Shown here piece by piece: positions 9,481 through 17,932 of a DNA stretch of 38,305 nucleotides. Position numbers and translations under genes: made by a program. Numbering within the stretch: the stretch's first letter is position 1; every line of letters begins with the position of its first letter. The notes below the pieces were generated by a model that had not been told where the DNA came from, ran no database searches, and was given only the letters and a program-made list of their open reading frames with translations. The stretch is from positions 31,003-69,307 of the forward strand of contig JASMMD010000001.1 in assembly GCA_030748335.1 (NCBI GenBank), read 5' to 3'. This DNA is from Candidatus Thalassarchaeum sp. (GTDB lineage Archaea; Thermoplasmatota; Poseidoniia; Poseidoniales; Thalassarchaeaceae).

Positions 9481-9873
9481 CTATGCTTCCCTGAGCCTTC
9501 TGGCATGTCTGAAAGACATGATTCCGGCAACCATGAAGTTGGCGCCCACCACTAATAGAAGGGCGTGTGAGGCTATCGCCAGGCCAGACATCTCATCCAA
9601 TCCAGTAATCACGCGGGCGCCTCCTAGGACCATCGCGAGGGCGACGACCATCGCCGCGTGCATGTAGTGGTGCAGGTTGGCCTCATTCCTGCCAGCTAGG
9701 ATGCCGAGCACCAAGAGTGGCGCGCCGAGGAAGGCCGGAATCATCGCAGTAATCGAGGGAGGGTCGGCACTCTGCAGGAAGTAGGCTGCGACACCCCACA
9801 ACACCAGCAAGCCGCCATCCACCAGAGCCAACTTTGGCACTGACAATCCTAGGTAGGTGAAGTCGTCGCTCAT
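9481..9873 (-). CDS. Small four-helix membrane protein of unknown function
   Basis: 130 residues with about four hydrophobic segments: LALVDGGLLVLWGVAAYFL, AMIPAFLGAPLLVLGILAG, YMHAAMVVALAMVLGGARVI and IASHALLLVVGANFMVAGIM. It ends in a short basic tail (FRHARRLREA) that is probably cytoplasmic. I do not recognise the family. Its ATG overlaps the stop of the upstream EMO-like Fe-S oxidoreductase gene by 4 nt (9870-9873), so the two are translationally coupled. A role in the same membrane electron-transfer complex or in its assembly is a reasonable guess from position only. Confidence 0.75.
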   Translation of the reverse strand: MSDDFTYLGLSVPKLALVDGGLLVLWGVAAYFLQSADPPSITAMIPAFLGAPLLVLGILAGRNEANLHHYMHAAMVVALAMVLGGARVITGLDEMSGLAIASHALLLVVGANFMVAGIMSFRHARRLREA

Positions 9874-11930
9874 GCGACCACGTCGCTGGACTCGCTTTTT
9901 ACCGTGCTGCTAGGCAGGTCCTTCAACGGCTTGGCGTACACTTCCTGGATCTCCTTATCTCTGGCCACTATCTGTTCCCACAGTAACTCGGCTACGTCCA
10001 TAACTTCCATCTCGGCCCCAACCGCGTCCAGCCCGTCATTGACCATTACGGAACAGAACGGACATCCCACCGCCACGGTGTCGCAACCGGTCTCCGAGAG
10101 TTCCTTCGCGCGAATTACGTTGACTCGCTTGTCGGCGTCCTCCTCCATCCACATCTGGGCCCCTCCAGCACCGCAGCAGAACGAGTCCTGACCGTGCTTC
10201 TCGGTCTCCACATCCACTCCTCCTATGACGTTCCTAGGCTCGTCTATCACACCCCCTATGCGTCCTAAATAGCAGGGGTCGTGGAAGGTCACACTACGGC
10301 CGTTGCCCTCTACCATCGGCAGCTTGCCCTCATCCTGCAGCTTGGCTAGGATCTCGGTGTGATGAAACACCTCGAGTCGGTCGCCGCCGTAATCCCCGTA
10401 CTCCTTGCCCAGCGTGTGGAAGCAATGGGGGCACGATGCGATGATGCGCTTGACCCCCAGCTCCTGAAACGTCATCATGTTGGTCTCCGCCAACATCTGG
10501 AACAGGTACTCATTGCCCGCCCTGCGGGCCGGGTCTCCAGAGCAGCCCTCCTGCATCCCCAGTATGCCGACATCGAGCCCAGCCTCCTTGAGCAGGGCTA
10601 TCGTCGAGCGCGCGACCTTTTGGTTGCGCTCATCGAAACTGGCGGCGCAGCCTACGAAGTAGATGTACTCAGCCGGCTCGCCGACCTTGACATCGAGGTC
10701 GGCGGCCCAGTCGGCGCGCTCGTGGGCGCCAAAGCCGTACGGATTGGATGCGGACTCGATATTGCCCATGGCGGTGTTGAGTACGTCGGGGTACTCCATC
10801 GTCTCCATCATAGCGTTGCGGCGCAGGTCCGTGAGTTTCGGGACATGCTCGATGTACAGAGGGCATATGTCGACGCAGGCGTTGCAAGTGGTGCAGGCCC
10901 AGACCGCCTCCTCGGTTATTCGCTGCATCATCGTCTCCTCCGGCTGCTCACCCGCGAGGAGTAGTGGGGCGTGCTCGTTGGCGTAGTTGCGGACGTCGTG
11001 TATCACCTCCATAGGATTGAGGCCTTTGCCGCTGGCATAGGCGGGGCAGACGTCCTGGCAGCGGGCGCAAGAAGTGCATGACCATCCGTCGATTAGCTGC
11101 CTCCAAGTGTACTGCGTGTAGGTGCTGACTCCGAACGATTCGATGTCGAGGTCCTCCAGTGGCACTGCCTTGCCGTGGTCGCCGACCGCCAGCGGTCGCA
11201 TCTTACCGGGTGGATCGACGTCGTGGAAGAAGACGTTCGGGACCGCCATCACTAGATGCATGTGCTTGGAGAGCGGAATCAGCACGAAGAACACGCAGAT
11301 GGAGAGCATGTGGGCCCAATAGGACGTCACAGTGAAAGAGTCCGAGACTCCGTACTGAGAGACGGCATGTCCTATCGGCTCCCAGAGCCTACTGGGATTC
11401 TCCTTCGACTCGATGACGAACGACGTGGTGGTTATCGTCAGAATCAGCAGCAATATGACATTGCCCTCAATCTGCTCGAGACGTGACTTCCCCTTGAGTT
11501 TCTCAGGAGTGAAGGCCAGACGGCGGACCAGGGCTGCGATGCAACCAATCAAGGCCATGATGTAGCCAAGCTCGACCATCCCATTCCACGGCCCATGCAG
11601 AAGGTCTGGGAGGATCCTGTCTGAGAAGAAGTTGGCAGTGGCCAGGTCCAGCATGTCCGATGCGAGCATCAGGAAGCCCCAGAAAATCAGCACGTGCATC
11701 GTCCCCGCCACGCGGTCTCGCAGCACCCTCTTCTGGCCCAGCCAGCCGATGGTGAACTCGGTGATTCGTGTGGACCAGGAGTCAAAGCGGTCGTCCTTGG
11801 AGCCGAGCATCACGAGCCTAGTCGCCTTCTGGACCTGATAAACGAAGAATCCAATCGACAGGCCGCCCATGATTAGCAGGATGTGCCAGCCATCAAAGGA
11901 ACCGTATGACTGCAGGAGTGGATGCTCCAT
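9870..11930 (-). CDS. Membrane-bound heterodisulfide-reductase-like Fe-S oxidoreductase (EMO/HdrDE-like)
   Basis: 686 residues from the ATG at 11930 (MEHPLLQSYGS), which has AGGTGA a few nt upstream; a longer frame to 12011 lacks support and runs through the palindromes in the divergent promoter region. The N-terminal third has about five or six membrane helices of the nitrate-reductase-gamma/HdrE type, likely binding heme b. Two ferredoxin-like clusters follow (CTSCARCQDVCP, CTTCNACVDICP), then two HdrD-type CCG domains. The first has QEGCSGD in place of CCG plus SCPHC; the second has FCCGAGG plus GCPFC. The architecture matches ETF:menaquinone oxidoreductases that move electrons from acyl-CoA dehydrogenases through ETF to quinone. 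Function is inferred from architecture; other HdrD-like quinone reductases are possible. Confidence 0.82.
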   Translation of the reverse strand: MEHPLLQSYGSFDGWHILLIMGGLSIGFFVYQVQKATRLVMLGSKDDRFDSWSTRITEFTIGWLGQKRVLRDRVAGTMHVLIFWGFLMLASDMLDLATANFFSDRILPDLLHGPWNGMVELGYIMALIGCIAALVRRLAFTPEKLKGKSRLEQIEGNVILLLILTITTTSFVIESKENPSRLWEPIGHAVSQYGVSDSFTVTSYWAHMLSICVFFVLIPLSKHMHLVMAVPNVFFHDVDPPGKMRPLAVGDHGKAVPLEDLDIESFGVSTYTQYTWRQLIDGWSCTSCARCQDVCPAYASGKGLNPMEVIHDVRNYANEHAPLLLAGEQPEETMMQRITEEAVWACTTCNACVDICPLYIEHVPKLTDLRRNAMMETMEYPDVLNTAMGNIESASNPYGFGAHERADWAADLDVKVGEPAEYIYFVGCAASFDERNQKVARSTIALLKEAGLDVGILGMQEGCSGDPARRAGNEYLFQMLAETNMMTFQELGVKRIIASCPHCFHTLGKEYGDYGGDRLEVFHHTEILAKLQDEGKLPMVEGNGRSVTFHDPCYLGRIGGVIDEPRNVIGGVDVETEKHGQDSFCCGAGGAQMWMEEDADKRVNVIRAKELSETGCDTVAVGCPFCSVMVNDGLDAVGAEMEVMDVAELLWEQIVARDKEIQEVYAKPLKDLPSSTVKSESSDVVA

Positions 11931-11939
11931 GGGTTCACC

Positions 11940-11958
11940 TGTCAGGCTACGCCTGACA
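11940..11958. repeat. Perfect 8-3-8 inverted repeat upstream of the EMO-like gene
   Basis: Arms TGTCAGGC and GCCTGACA flank TAC. It lies 10-28 nt upstream of the ATG at 11930, the interval where a TATA box or operator of a leaderless gene would sit, and 82-100 nt before the mevalonate kinase start. Nothing else in the 109-nt gap looks like a clear TATA box. Confidence 0.6.
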
Positions 11959-11959
11959 A

Positions 11960-11974
11960 TCCCTCGGGGAGGGA
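11960..11974. repeat. Second, adjacent 6-3-6 inverted repeat
   Basis: Arms TCCCTC and GAGGGA surround GGG, one base after the 11940-11958 palindrome. Two palindromes in tandem in the same divergent region suggest a structured or regulated promoter; being GC-rich and short, this one alone could be chance. Confidence 0.4.
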
Positions 11975-12039
11975 GTACGTCCTTGAAACAACCGCCTGCC
12001 GAGGCCAACACTCATGGCCCATTGACCCGGCCTAGAGGC

Positions 12040-13011
12040 ATGGCGAGGGCTTTCGCGCCGGGGAAGTGCATCCTGTTCGGGGAGCATGCCGTGGTCTACG
12101 GTCACCCTGCTGTGGCAGTTGCCATCGACAGCGGTGTCGAGGTCACCATCGAGGAGTCTGACAGATGGACTCTTGAGGGGATTCCATTCGACTCGGCTAG
12201 ACATCCGCACATCTCGCACATCCTCGACGAGGTTTTCCAGTATGATGGTCCTTCACTAAGGATGGAGGTCAGCAGCGATCTGTTCTCGGCAGCCGGGCTC
12301 GGCTCCTCTGCAGCCCTATCTAACGCCATGGGTGCGGCACTACACTCCCACACCAAGCCGGACGAGCCCATAGATCGGGTCGAACTGGCTCGCATGGGTC
12401 ACTCGGCGGAGGCCAAAGCGCAACAGGGACGAGCCAGCCCTACTGACACTGCTACCAGCGCTCTGGGTGGCTGCGTTGTGGTCTCTGGAGAACAGGTTGA
12501 GGGGACTCGTCACATCTTCGATGCGAGCCTAGCCACCCCTGAGGGAGACAGGAGTTGGTCGATCAACGTAGTGGATCTTCCTTCGGACATGGAGGAGGCG
12601 TGGTTGGTAATCGGTTTCACGGGAGAGGTTTCTCCCACTGGCAAGATGGTCGCGAGCGTGGCTCGGCTGCTCAAGGATGAGCCGGGGCTGGAGGTAGAGA
12701 TGGATGCGATCGCGACTATCACCCGGGCTGGGCTGACCGCGCTGTCGGTGGGCAATCTCGATGCGGTTGGCATGGCCATGGACGCATGTCACGAGAAGCT
12801 CCGGCTCCTTGGCGTCAGCAGCCCTTCGCTTGAGGCGCTGGTGGAAGTCGCAAGGCCGCACGCACTGGGCGCCAAGTTGACCGGTGCTGGAGGAGGGGGC
12901 TGCATGGTCGCCCTGACCAAGGAGCCACAGAGAGTCGCTGAGGCAATCGAGGTAGCCGGCGGGAGGTCACTGATCTCCGGATTGGGGGCGCCCGGCGTCC
13001 ATTTGTTGTGA
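12040..13011 (+). CDS. mvk: Mevalonate kinase (GHMP family)
   Basis: 323 residues from the ATG at 12040 (MARAFAPGKCILFGEHAVVYG). The open frame extends further upstream but that part runs through the divergent promoter region and has no family match. Phosphorylates mevalonate in isoprenoid (archaeal lipid) synthesis. The substrate loop GKxxLFGEHAVVYG, the ATP-binding GLGSSAALSNAMGAAL and the C-terminal GAGGGGCMVAL motif are all intact, and ARMGHSAEAKAQQGRASPTDTA gives the mevalonate-kinase-specific segment with the catalytic Asp. This is the classical 5-kinase type rather than mevalonate 3-kinase. It is followed by an 87-nt gap with the tbp promoter. Confidence 0.93.
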   Translation: MARAFAPGKCILFGEHAVVYGHPAVAVAIDSGVEVTIEESDRWTLEGIPFDSARHPHISHILDEVFQYDGPSLRMEVSSDLFSAAGLGSSAALSNAMGAALHSHTKPDEPIDRVELARMGHSAEAKAQQGRASPTDTATSALGGCVVVSGEQVEGTRHIFDASLATPEGDRSWSINVVDLPSDMEEAWLVIGFTGEVSPTGKMVASVARLLKDEPGLEVEMDAIATITRAGLTALSVGNLDAVGMAMDACHEKLRLLGVSSPSLEALVEVARPHALGAKLTGAGGGGCMVALTKEPQRVAEAIEVAGGRSLISGLGAPGVHLL

Positions 13012-13045
13012 AAATTCGCGAAAATGGGCCATTGAACTGGATCGA

Positions 13046-13064
13046 GTTGTACTTTAGATACAAC
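13046..13064. promoter_or_regulatory. Inverted repeat abutting the tbp TATA box (possible operator)
   Basis: GTTGTA and TACAAC are exact reverse complements separated by 7 nt (CTTTAGA). The repeat ends 5 nt before the TATA box at 13070, where BRE-contacting TFB or a regulator would sit. Its position suggests control of TBP synthesis, possibly autoregulation; this is inference. Confidence 0.5.
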
Positions 13065-13069
13065 TATCA

Positions 13070-13077
13070 TTTATAAG
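13070..13077 (+). promoter_or_regulatory. TATA box of the tbp-PKD-sepF unit
   Basis: TTTATAAG is a near-consensus archaeal TATA box. Its centre lies 25 nt before the ATG at 13099, which predicts a transcript starting at or within a few bases of the start codon (leaderless). A second AT-rich stretch, CATATAAC at 13081, is too close to the start to be the main box. Confidence 0.75.
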
Positions 13078-13098
13078 CAGCATATAACTGCGCGGCCC

Positions 13099-13812
13099 AT
13101 GCTTAGTGATGAAGAGAGACTGACAGTAGTGAACGTCGTAGCCTCCACCAGAGTGGCGGAGGAGCTCGACCTTCCAGACATAGCCATCCAACTGAACTGC
13201 GAGTACGAGCCCGAGCAATTCCCGGGTGTCGTGTACAGGGTCGTTGACCCGAAGTTGGCCATACTGATGTTCCGCTCCGGTCGCGCCGTCTGCACCGGCG
13301 GCAAGAACCAGAACAACATCGAGGTTGGAATCGAGATGATGACACGCGACCTGCAGGCCGCGGGAATCGAGACCTGGCCTCTCGATAAAGTCGAGATTGA
13401 GGTCCAGAATATGGTCGCCACCTACTCCCTATTCTATCCCGAGGACTACGACGGTAAGGCTCGAATGGACGACAACAACACCCGTGTAATCGACACTTCT
13501 GATGGGATTCGAGCAGCCACCGATGAGGAGGTTGCCGACGAGGACCCGCGCATCCGAGGGATCCGTGAGGGTGAGCCACTGGCTGCACTACCACGCAAGT
13601 TGAATCTGAACAACCTAACCTTCCACCTGCCTTTCGACAAGGTCGAGTACGAGCCCGAGCAGTTTCCTGGCCTGATATACAGGCTCGACTACCCTCGTGT
13701 CGTCTGCCTGATTTTCGGCAGTGGCAAGATGGTCATCACGGGAGCCCGCGCCAAGGACGAGATCCTAGAGGCGGTCCAGTTCATCCAGGATGAGTTGGCG
13801 GACCTCCTGTAG
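13099..13812 (+). CDS. tbp: TATA-binding protein with an insertion in the second repeat
   Basis: General archaeal transcription factor that binds and bends TATA DNA and recruits TFB and RNA polymerase. 237 residues versus about 180-190 for typical archaeal TBP. Both half-repeats are clear: the stirrup segments EYEPEQFPGVVYR (about 35-47) and EYEPEQFPGLIYR (about 183-195), followed by LMFRSGRAVCTG and LIFGSGKMVITG. The second repeat starts at VEIEVQNMVATYSL (98-111) but the matching helix (LNLNNLTFHL) begins only at 168. The equivalent gap in repeat 1 is about 10 residues, so roughly 53 residues (about 112-165) are inserted, rich in Asp and Glu. Reading frame and both saddle halves are intact, so it is probably functional. 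A leaderless promoter lies directly upstream. Confidence 0.95.
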   Translation: MLSDEERLTVVNVVASTRVAEELDLPDIAIQLNCEYEPEQFPGVVYRVVDPKLAILMFRSGRAVCTGGKNQNNIEVGIEMMTRDLQAAGIETWPLDKVEIEVQNMVATYSLFYPEDYDGKARMDDNNTRVIDTSDGIRAATDEEVADEDPRIRGIREGEPLAALPRKLNLNNLTFHLPFDKVEYEPEQFPGLIYRLDYPRVVCLIFGSGKMVITGARAKDEILEAVQFIQDELADLL

Positions 13813-13814
13813 GA

Positions 13815-16800
13815 ATGAAGTCCACAGGGGTGAGATTGATGCGTTCCTCGCCGTTCCGGCGAGGCATGCGCTCACGCGCGAGGCTATCTTTCGGACTCGC
13901 CTTTCTGATGATGATATCGGCTCAGTCCGGCGTTTTCATGGATTTTGAAAGTCCTTCTGAGGAACTCTCTGACTTGCGAATAATGGAGTCTACAGCTAGA
14001 TCGGTGAATCTAGTGGATGTGCCGGCATGGAAAATTAACGATGTTTGGAGTTATGACGGCTACCTGGATGTAGGGGCATTTGTTGCCAGTTCGGGAGTTA
14101 GTTCAAATGTTCAGTATCTTGAAGGGACTCTGACACAGACAGTATCAGACATTGAGTGGTGTGATGTGGATAACGATGGTGAGATAGATTGGGATCTTGA
14201 CCTGATGTGTTACAAAGTTGAGGGGGATGCCTACTATGAAGCTGAAGACGTAAACCTAGACGGTCAAGATGGTGACTTGATTGTACACATGGATACAGAA
14301 GAATGGATTAGTGTTTCAGATTTGTCTGTGTTTCGTGAAGTGGCTACTTTCAATATTGATTTTGAAGTTACAATCTGGTGGTGGACCGTCACTGAGGACA
14401 TAGCGGACTTGACTGTCACAAACGACTACCATCCAACATTGGAGGGCTATGACTTCCCACTCAGCGTGGGCGAGGTTTGGGAAACTGACTACACCGTAGA
14501 GACGGACTATAGCGGCACGAGCGACTACGTCACAATCCCCTCTGACAGCAGCAGCAGCAATACCACAAGTTGGGAGATTGTTAGCCAAGGATACTCGGGG
14601 ACATTTTACAACGGGTGCGCGCAATCTTACAACATAACGAACTATGACGACAATGGGGATGAAATCGGATACAAGTGGTACTGTCCAGCAATCAGGGGAG
14701 ATATTCGAACCTCGTATTCGGTCGCAGGCCTTGGGATCCAAGCCGAGCACGAGTTGAGTACGTACCAAGCGGCGGGCAGGGGGAAGCAAGTCACCGTCGA
14801 AATTGGGTATCCGCTCTCCCCTCTGGACTTCGAGATGTCGGCTTGGATTAATGTCACCAGTCAGAGTCAGCCAGTCTCTGACGAATATGTCAGGTTCCGA
14901 TACGAGATTGGAGCGTATGACGCGTGGGCAAACGGAGGCAATGGTATTGCATTCCAACACAACCTAACTACGGAATCAAATGGTTCTGCTTTCCTTACAT
15001 TCAACACTGGTCACCTTCCTGACGGCACCGCATCTCAGGGGGAATTGGGGAGCCATGGAATCATTGTATGGGCTAGTGGATCAAGTCCTGCAAACACGCT
15101 TTTAGGAACCACCACCGTAACAATTGACCCTGAAGTTCACGCAATCGACCTTGTCTCCCGCGCCGAGGGTGTCACCGTAGAAAGGACCAGGGGCAACAGG
15201 ACAGTCACACTGGACAATAACATAGGCTTCAATGCGATACCTGATGACCAACTGACTTTCAGTGTGCCAGTCCTCAACAGAGGGCTCTTGAATTCCCCTG
15301 CAACCACCTTGCTAGTAGAGGCGCCTGACGGCTCGACATCATCGACAGAGATTCCGAGCCTATCTAGCCTCGAAGAGATGAGGGTGGATGTCGTTTGGGT
15401 CGTTCCCGAGGGTCAGCAATCGGGCGATATCAGCCTGACATTCACCGTCGACCCCAACGAGGAAATAGCCGCAGACGGGAATCGGTCGAACAACGAAGGT
15501 TCGTTCGCACTGTTCATCGGCAGGCTACCCGTCGCATCACTCTCGATTGTCTCGGAATCTCTGACGATGTCAGAGGTGAGTTTCAACGGCCTGTCATCTT
15601 ATGATTTGGATGGGGGCTCCTTTGGATGCGAGTTCACGGTCGAGAAACTCGACGGCGAGAGTTGGACCTCCTCAGAGGAAGACTGCGTCCAAGAGTACAC
15701 CTGGGATGACGACGGGGTCTTCCTAGTATCACTGACCATCACCGACGACGAGAGCGATCAGGACCATGCCGAAGCATACATCACTATACTCAACAGACCA
15801 CCAGAGGTCGAAATCGCCGTGGACCAATCGTCTGTTCCGGTCCTATCGCCGGTCACCTTCGACGTCGAGGAAAGCGGAGACTTGGACACTCTGAACGAAG
15901 AGGCGCCCGTGGAGATCCAGTGGCACCTTCCATGCGACGAGGGGCAGGTGGGAGTGAGATGCACTGTCACTCCCGAGTCCGAGGGCCCGTTCACTATGGG
16001 GGTGACTGTGATGGATGACGATGGTGTCACCACCGAGGACACGTTGACCATCGAGGTCACCAACATCGCCCCCACCAATCCGCGGGCGGAGGTCTGGTTG
16101 GGGCAGAATCGGCTCGTCCCGCAGATGCTCGGGGAGAACGCTAGGTACACCGTCAACGAGGGCGACGTATTGATTCTTAGAGGATGGGCGGATGATTCCG
16201 CGAACGACCTCAGCGGGTTGCAGCACCACTGGTCCCCAGACGCGGAGCTCCAACCTGAGCTGATAGTCAGCAGCACCGGCCACCAGAGTGAAATCGGTCA
16301 CACGTACGACCTCTCCGGCCAGCATCTCGCGACCCTGCAGGTCGTCGATGACGATGGGGCCAGCACTGAGACGCTGATTATACAGTTCCTAGTCAACAAC
16401 ATAGCACCATCGATATCGCCCGTGGCACCGCTCCTCCCCGTTATCGAGGACGAGTTGGTGCAGCTCTCGATAGAGGTGAGTGACACCCTAGGTGATCTGC
16501 CCAACCTGATCACGTGCTACGACCTCGATCCCTACGCCAACTCCGACTCAGAGGGCAACGCCACCGATGACTGCGACCTTGAATCACAGCACCTCGCCCA
16601 CTCATGGTCGGACGCGACCACCGCGCCGGACTACATCGTCTTCCACGTCACGGACGATGATGGCGAGAGCGCGAGCATAGCCATCTCGATAGATGTCAGG
16701 AACGTCGATCCCGATCCTAGGGCCTCTACCAGCGACTACAACCCGACCGTGGGGGACGTCATCGTGCTGTCTGCCAATGGGACAACGGATTCTCAGTTCG

Positions 16801-17441
16801 ACATGGAAAACATGCTCTACGTCTGGGATTTAGACATAGGCAAGGACAGCAACGGTGATGGTGATCCCACCAACGATATCGACAGGACAGGTCCTTGGAT
16901 AGAGGTCAGCTTCTCCAGCGAAGGCACACGAACAGTCAAGATGACGGCCTTAGATGAGGGAGAGGGGGCTTCGATGACACTGGTCATCGAGGTCAAGAAG
17001 GAGCCATTCAGCTTCGGCGGGATGATGGCTGACTACGGCTTATACGTCGTTCTACTCGGACTGATAGTGATTCTCGTCACCGTTCTGGTTCAGAGGATGC
17101 GTCCGCCCGAAGTTATCGTCGAGGCTTCAGTGGTGGAGAATGTAAGTCGACGCAGGGGTAGGAAAATCTCGATGGACGATGCGTTCGACGATCCTGAATA
17201 CGACCCTTTCGACTCCGACAAGAAGAAGCGGGGGCCTAAGAGGCGAGCTGATGGACCGGATGCAGAGCGCGCCTCACCGGAGCCAGAGAGGATGGATGGT
17301 GAACTCGCGGGCGTATTCGAGGAGCTGACTGGGGAGGCGCCACATGAGGAAGCCGTGACGGAGGAATCTACGGGGACCGTCGCAGCGTCCGTAGATGAGG
17401 CTCTGGACAACGAGGACATCGAAGCCCTCTTTGATGATTAG
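13815..17441 (+). CDS. Very large PKD-like surface protein with C-terminal membrane anchor
   Basis: 1208 residues from the ATG at 13815, 2 nt after tbp. The ATG at 13839 (MRSSPFRRGMRSR) is the better start, because AGGGGTGAG ends 4 nt before it. A signal segment (LSFGLAFLMMISAQSGVF) is followed by an N-terminal part with W-x-I-x-D-x-W-x-Y (PAWKINDVWSY) and FPLSVGEVW. A CARDB-like segment lies near 480-575 and several PKD-like beta domains near 575-1060 (repeated YxWDDDG, VTDDDG and NxxPxxxxA patterns). One membrane helix (about 1073-1094) and a charged cytoplasmic tail of about 110 residues end in EDIEALFDD. Probably a surface adhesin or receptor scaffold; no enzyme signature is visible. Base composition changes inside the gene (see findings). 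Confidence 0.85.
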   Translation: MKSTGVRLMRSSPFRRGMRSRARLSFGLAFLMMISAQSGVFMDFESPSEELSDLRIMESTARSVNLVDVPAWKINDVWSYDGYLDVGAFVASSGVSSNVQYLEGTLTQTVSDIEWCDVDNDGEIDWDLDLMCYKVEGDAYYEAEDVNLDGQDGDLIVHMDTEEWISVSDLSVFREVATFNIDFEVTIWWWTVTEDIADLTVTNDYHPTLEGYDFPLSVGEVWETDYTVETDYSGTSDYVTIPSDSSSSNTTSWEIVSQGYSGTFYNGCAQSYNITNYDDNGDEIGYKWYCPAIRGDIRTSYSVAGLGIQAEHELSTYQAAGRGKQVTVEIGYPLSPLDFEMSAWINVTSQSQPVSDEYVRFRYEIGAYDAWANGGNGIAFQHNLTTESNGSAFLTFNTGHLPDGTASQGELGSHGIIVWASGSSPANTLLGTTTVTIDPEVHAIDLVSRAEGVTVERTRGNRTVTLDNNIGFNAIPDDQLTFSVPVLNRGLLNSPATTLLVEAPDGSTSSTEIPSLSSLEEMRVDVVWVVPEGQQSGDISLTFTVDPNEEIAADGNRSNNEGSFALFIGRLPVASLSIVSESLTMSEVSFNGLSSYDLDGGSFGCEFTVEKLDGESWTSSEEDCVQEYTWDDDGVFLVSLTITDDESDQDHAEAYITILNRPPEVEIAVDQSSVPVLSPVTFDVEESGDLDTLNEEAPVEIQWHLPCDEGQVGVRCTVTPESEGPFTMGVTVMDDDGVTTEDTLTIEVTNIAPTNPRAEVWLGQNRLVPQMLGENARYTVNEGDVLILRGWADDSANDLSGLQHHWSPDAELQPELIVSSTGHQSEIGHTYDLSGQHLATLQVVDDDGASTETLIIQFLVNNIAPSISPVAPLLPVIEDELVQLSIEVSDTLGDLPNLITCYDLDPYANSDSEGNATDDCDLESQHLAHSWSDATTAPDYIVFHVTDDDGESASIAISIDVRNVDPDPRASTSDYNPTVGDVIVLSANGTTDSQFDMENMLYVWDLDIGKDSNGDGDPTNDIDRTGPWIEVSFSSEGTRTVKMTALDEGEGASMTLVIEVKKEPFSFGGMMADYGLYVVLLGLIVILVTVLVQRMRPPEVIVEASVVENVSRRRGRKISMDDAFDDPEYDPFDSDKKKRGPKRRADGPDAERASPEPERMDGELAGVFEELTGEAPHEEAVTEESTGTVAASVDEALDNEDIEALFDD

Positions 17442-17455
17442 ACTCGCCGCAGGCC

Positions 17456-17932
17456 GTGGTCAACCTCTACAGGCTCCTAGGGCTGCCCGACCCGTCCAAG
17501 GTGAACCAGCGTGCCTCGAAGCCCAAGAAGGTGTCAGTAGACCCCGGTCCGCAGGCCGATGACAAATTCCACGACCTTGGCGAGGACGTCTGGTCAGAGA
17601 GGACTAACAGAATCACCCCCCGGCCAAGTCGGAGGGTTGTCTACTTGAGGCCAGATGACCTGCATCGGCTGCCCCTGCAAGGGATGGAGCAGGACCTGAT
17701 GGAAGGCGACATGGTACTGGTCGACCTCGGATCGCTCACCCACATGCCGAGTCAGCAAGACGTCTGCAAGAGGAGGGTGCAGGAGATGGGCGAAAGGATT
17801 GGTTACCCTGTGTTCTCGCTGAATGAGTCGGACACTCTTCTGATGGTCGCGGGAGCCATGACAAGAGTGGATACGGTTAGGCACAAGCTCGGCATGGCAA
17901 TCTGGGGTCAACTGCCCGAATCCGAGGTCTGA
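17456..17932 (+). CDS. sepF: SepF-like cell division protein
   Basis: 158 residues with a GTG start at 17456, chosen because MVNLYRLLGLPD gives the short amphipathic membrane-targeting helix expected of SepF. A polar linker follows, then the SepF core (about 62-150): RRVVYLRPDDLHRLPLQGMEQDLMEGDMVLVDLGSL, then VCKRRVQEMGERIGYPVFSLNESDTLLMV, matching the beta-alpha fold that dimerises and binds FtsZ. In archaea SepF tethers the FtsZ ring to the membrane. It starts 14 nt after the PKD-like membrane protein and is likely co-transcribed with tbp and that protein. Its 3' end overlaps the convergent small gene by 25 nt. Assignment is by fold pattern, so moderately sure. Confidence 0.8.
   Translation: MVNLYRLLGLPDPSKVNQRASKPKKVSVDPGPQADDKFHDLGEDVWSERTNRITPRPSRRVVYLRPDDLHRLPLQGMEQDLMEGDMVLVDLGSLTHMPSQQDVCKRRVQEMGERIGYPVFSLNESDTLLMVAGAMTRVDTVRHKLGMAIWGQLPESEV

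Noticed and set aside
10359-10964. 201-codon frame antisense to the Fe-S oxidoreductase
   Set aside because: The opposite frame has intact cysteine motifs; this one is a composition shadow.
13081-13088. CATATAAC as the tbp TATA box
   Set aside because: It is only about 11-18 nt before the ATG, too close for the archaeal TATA-to-TSS distance; TTTATAAG at 13070 fits better.
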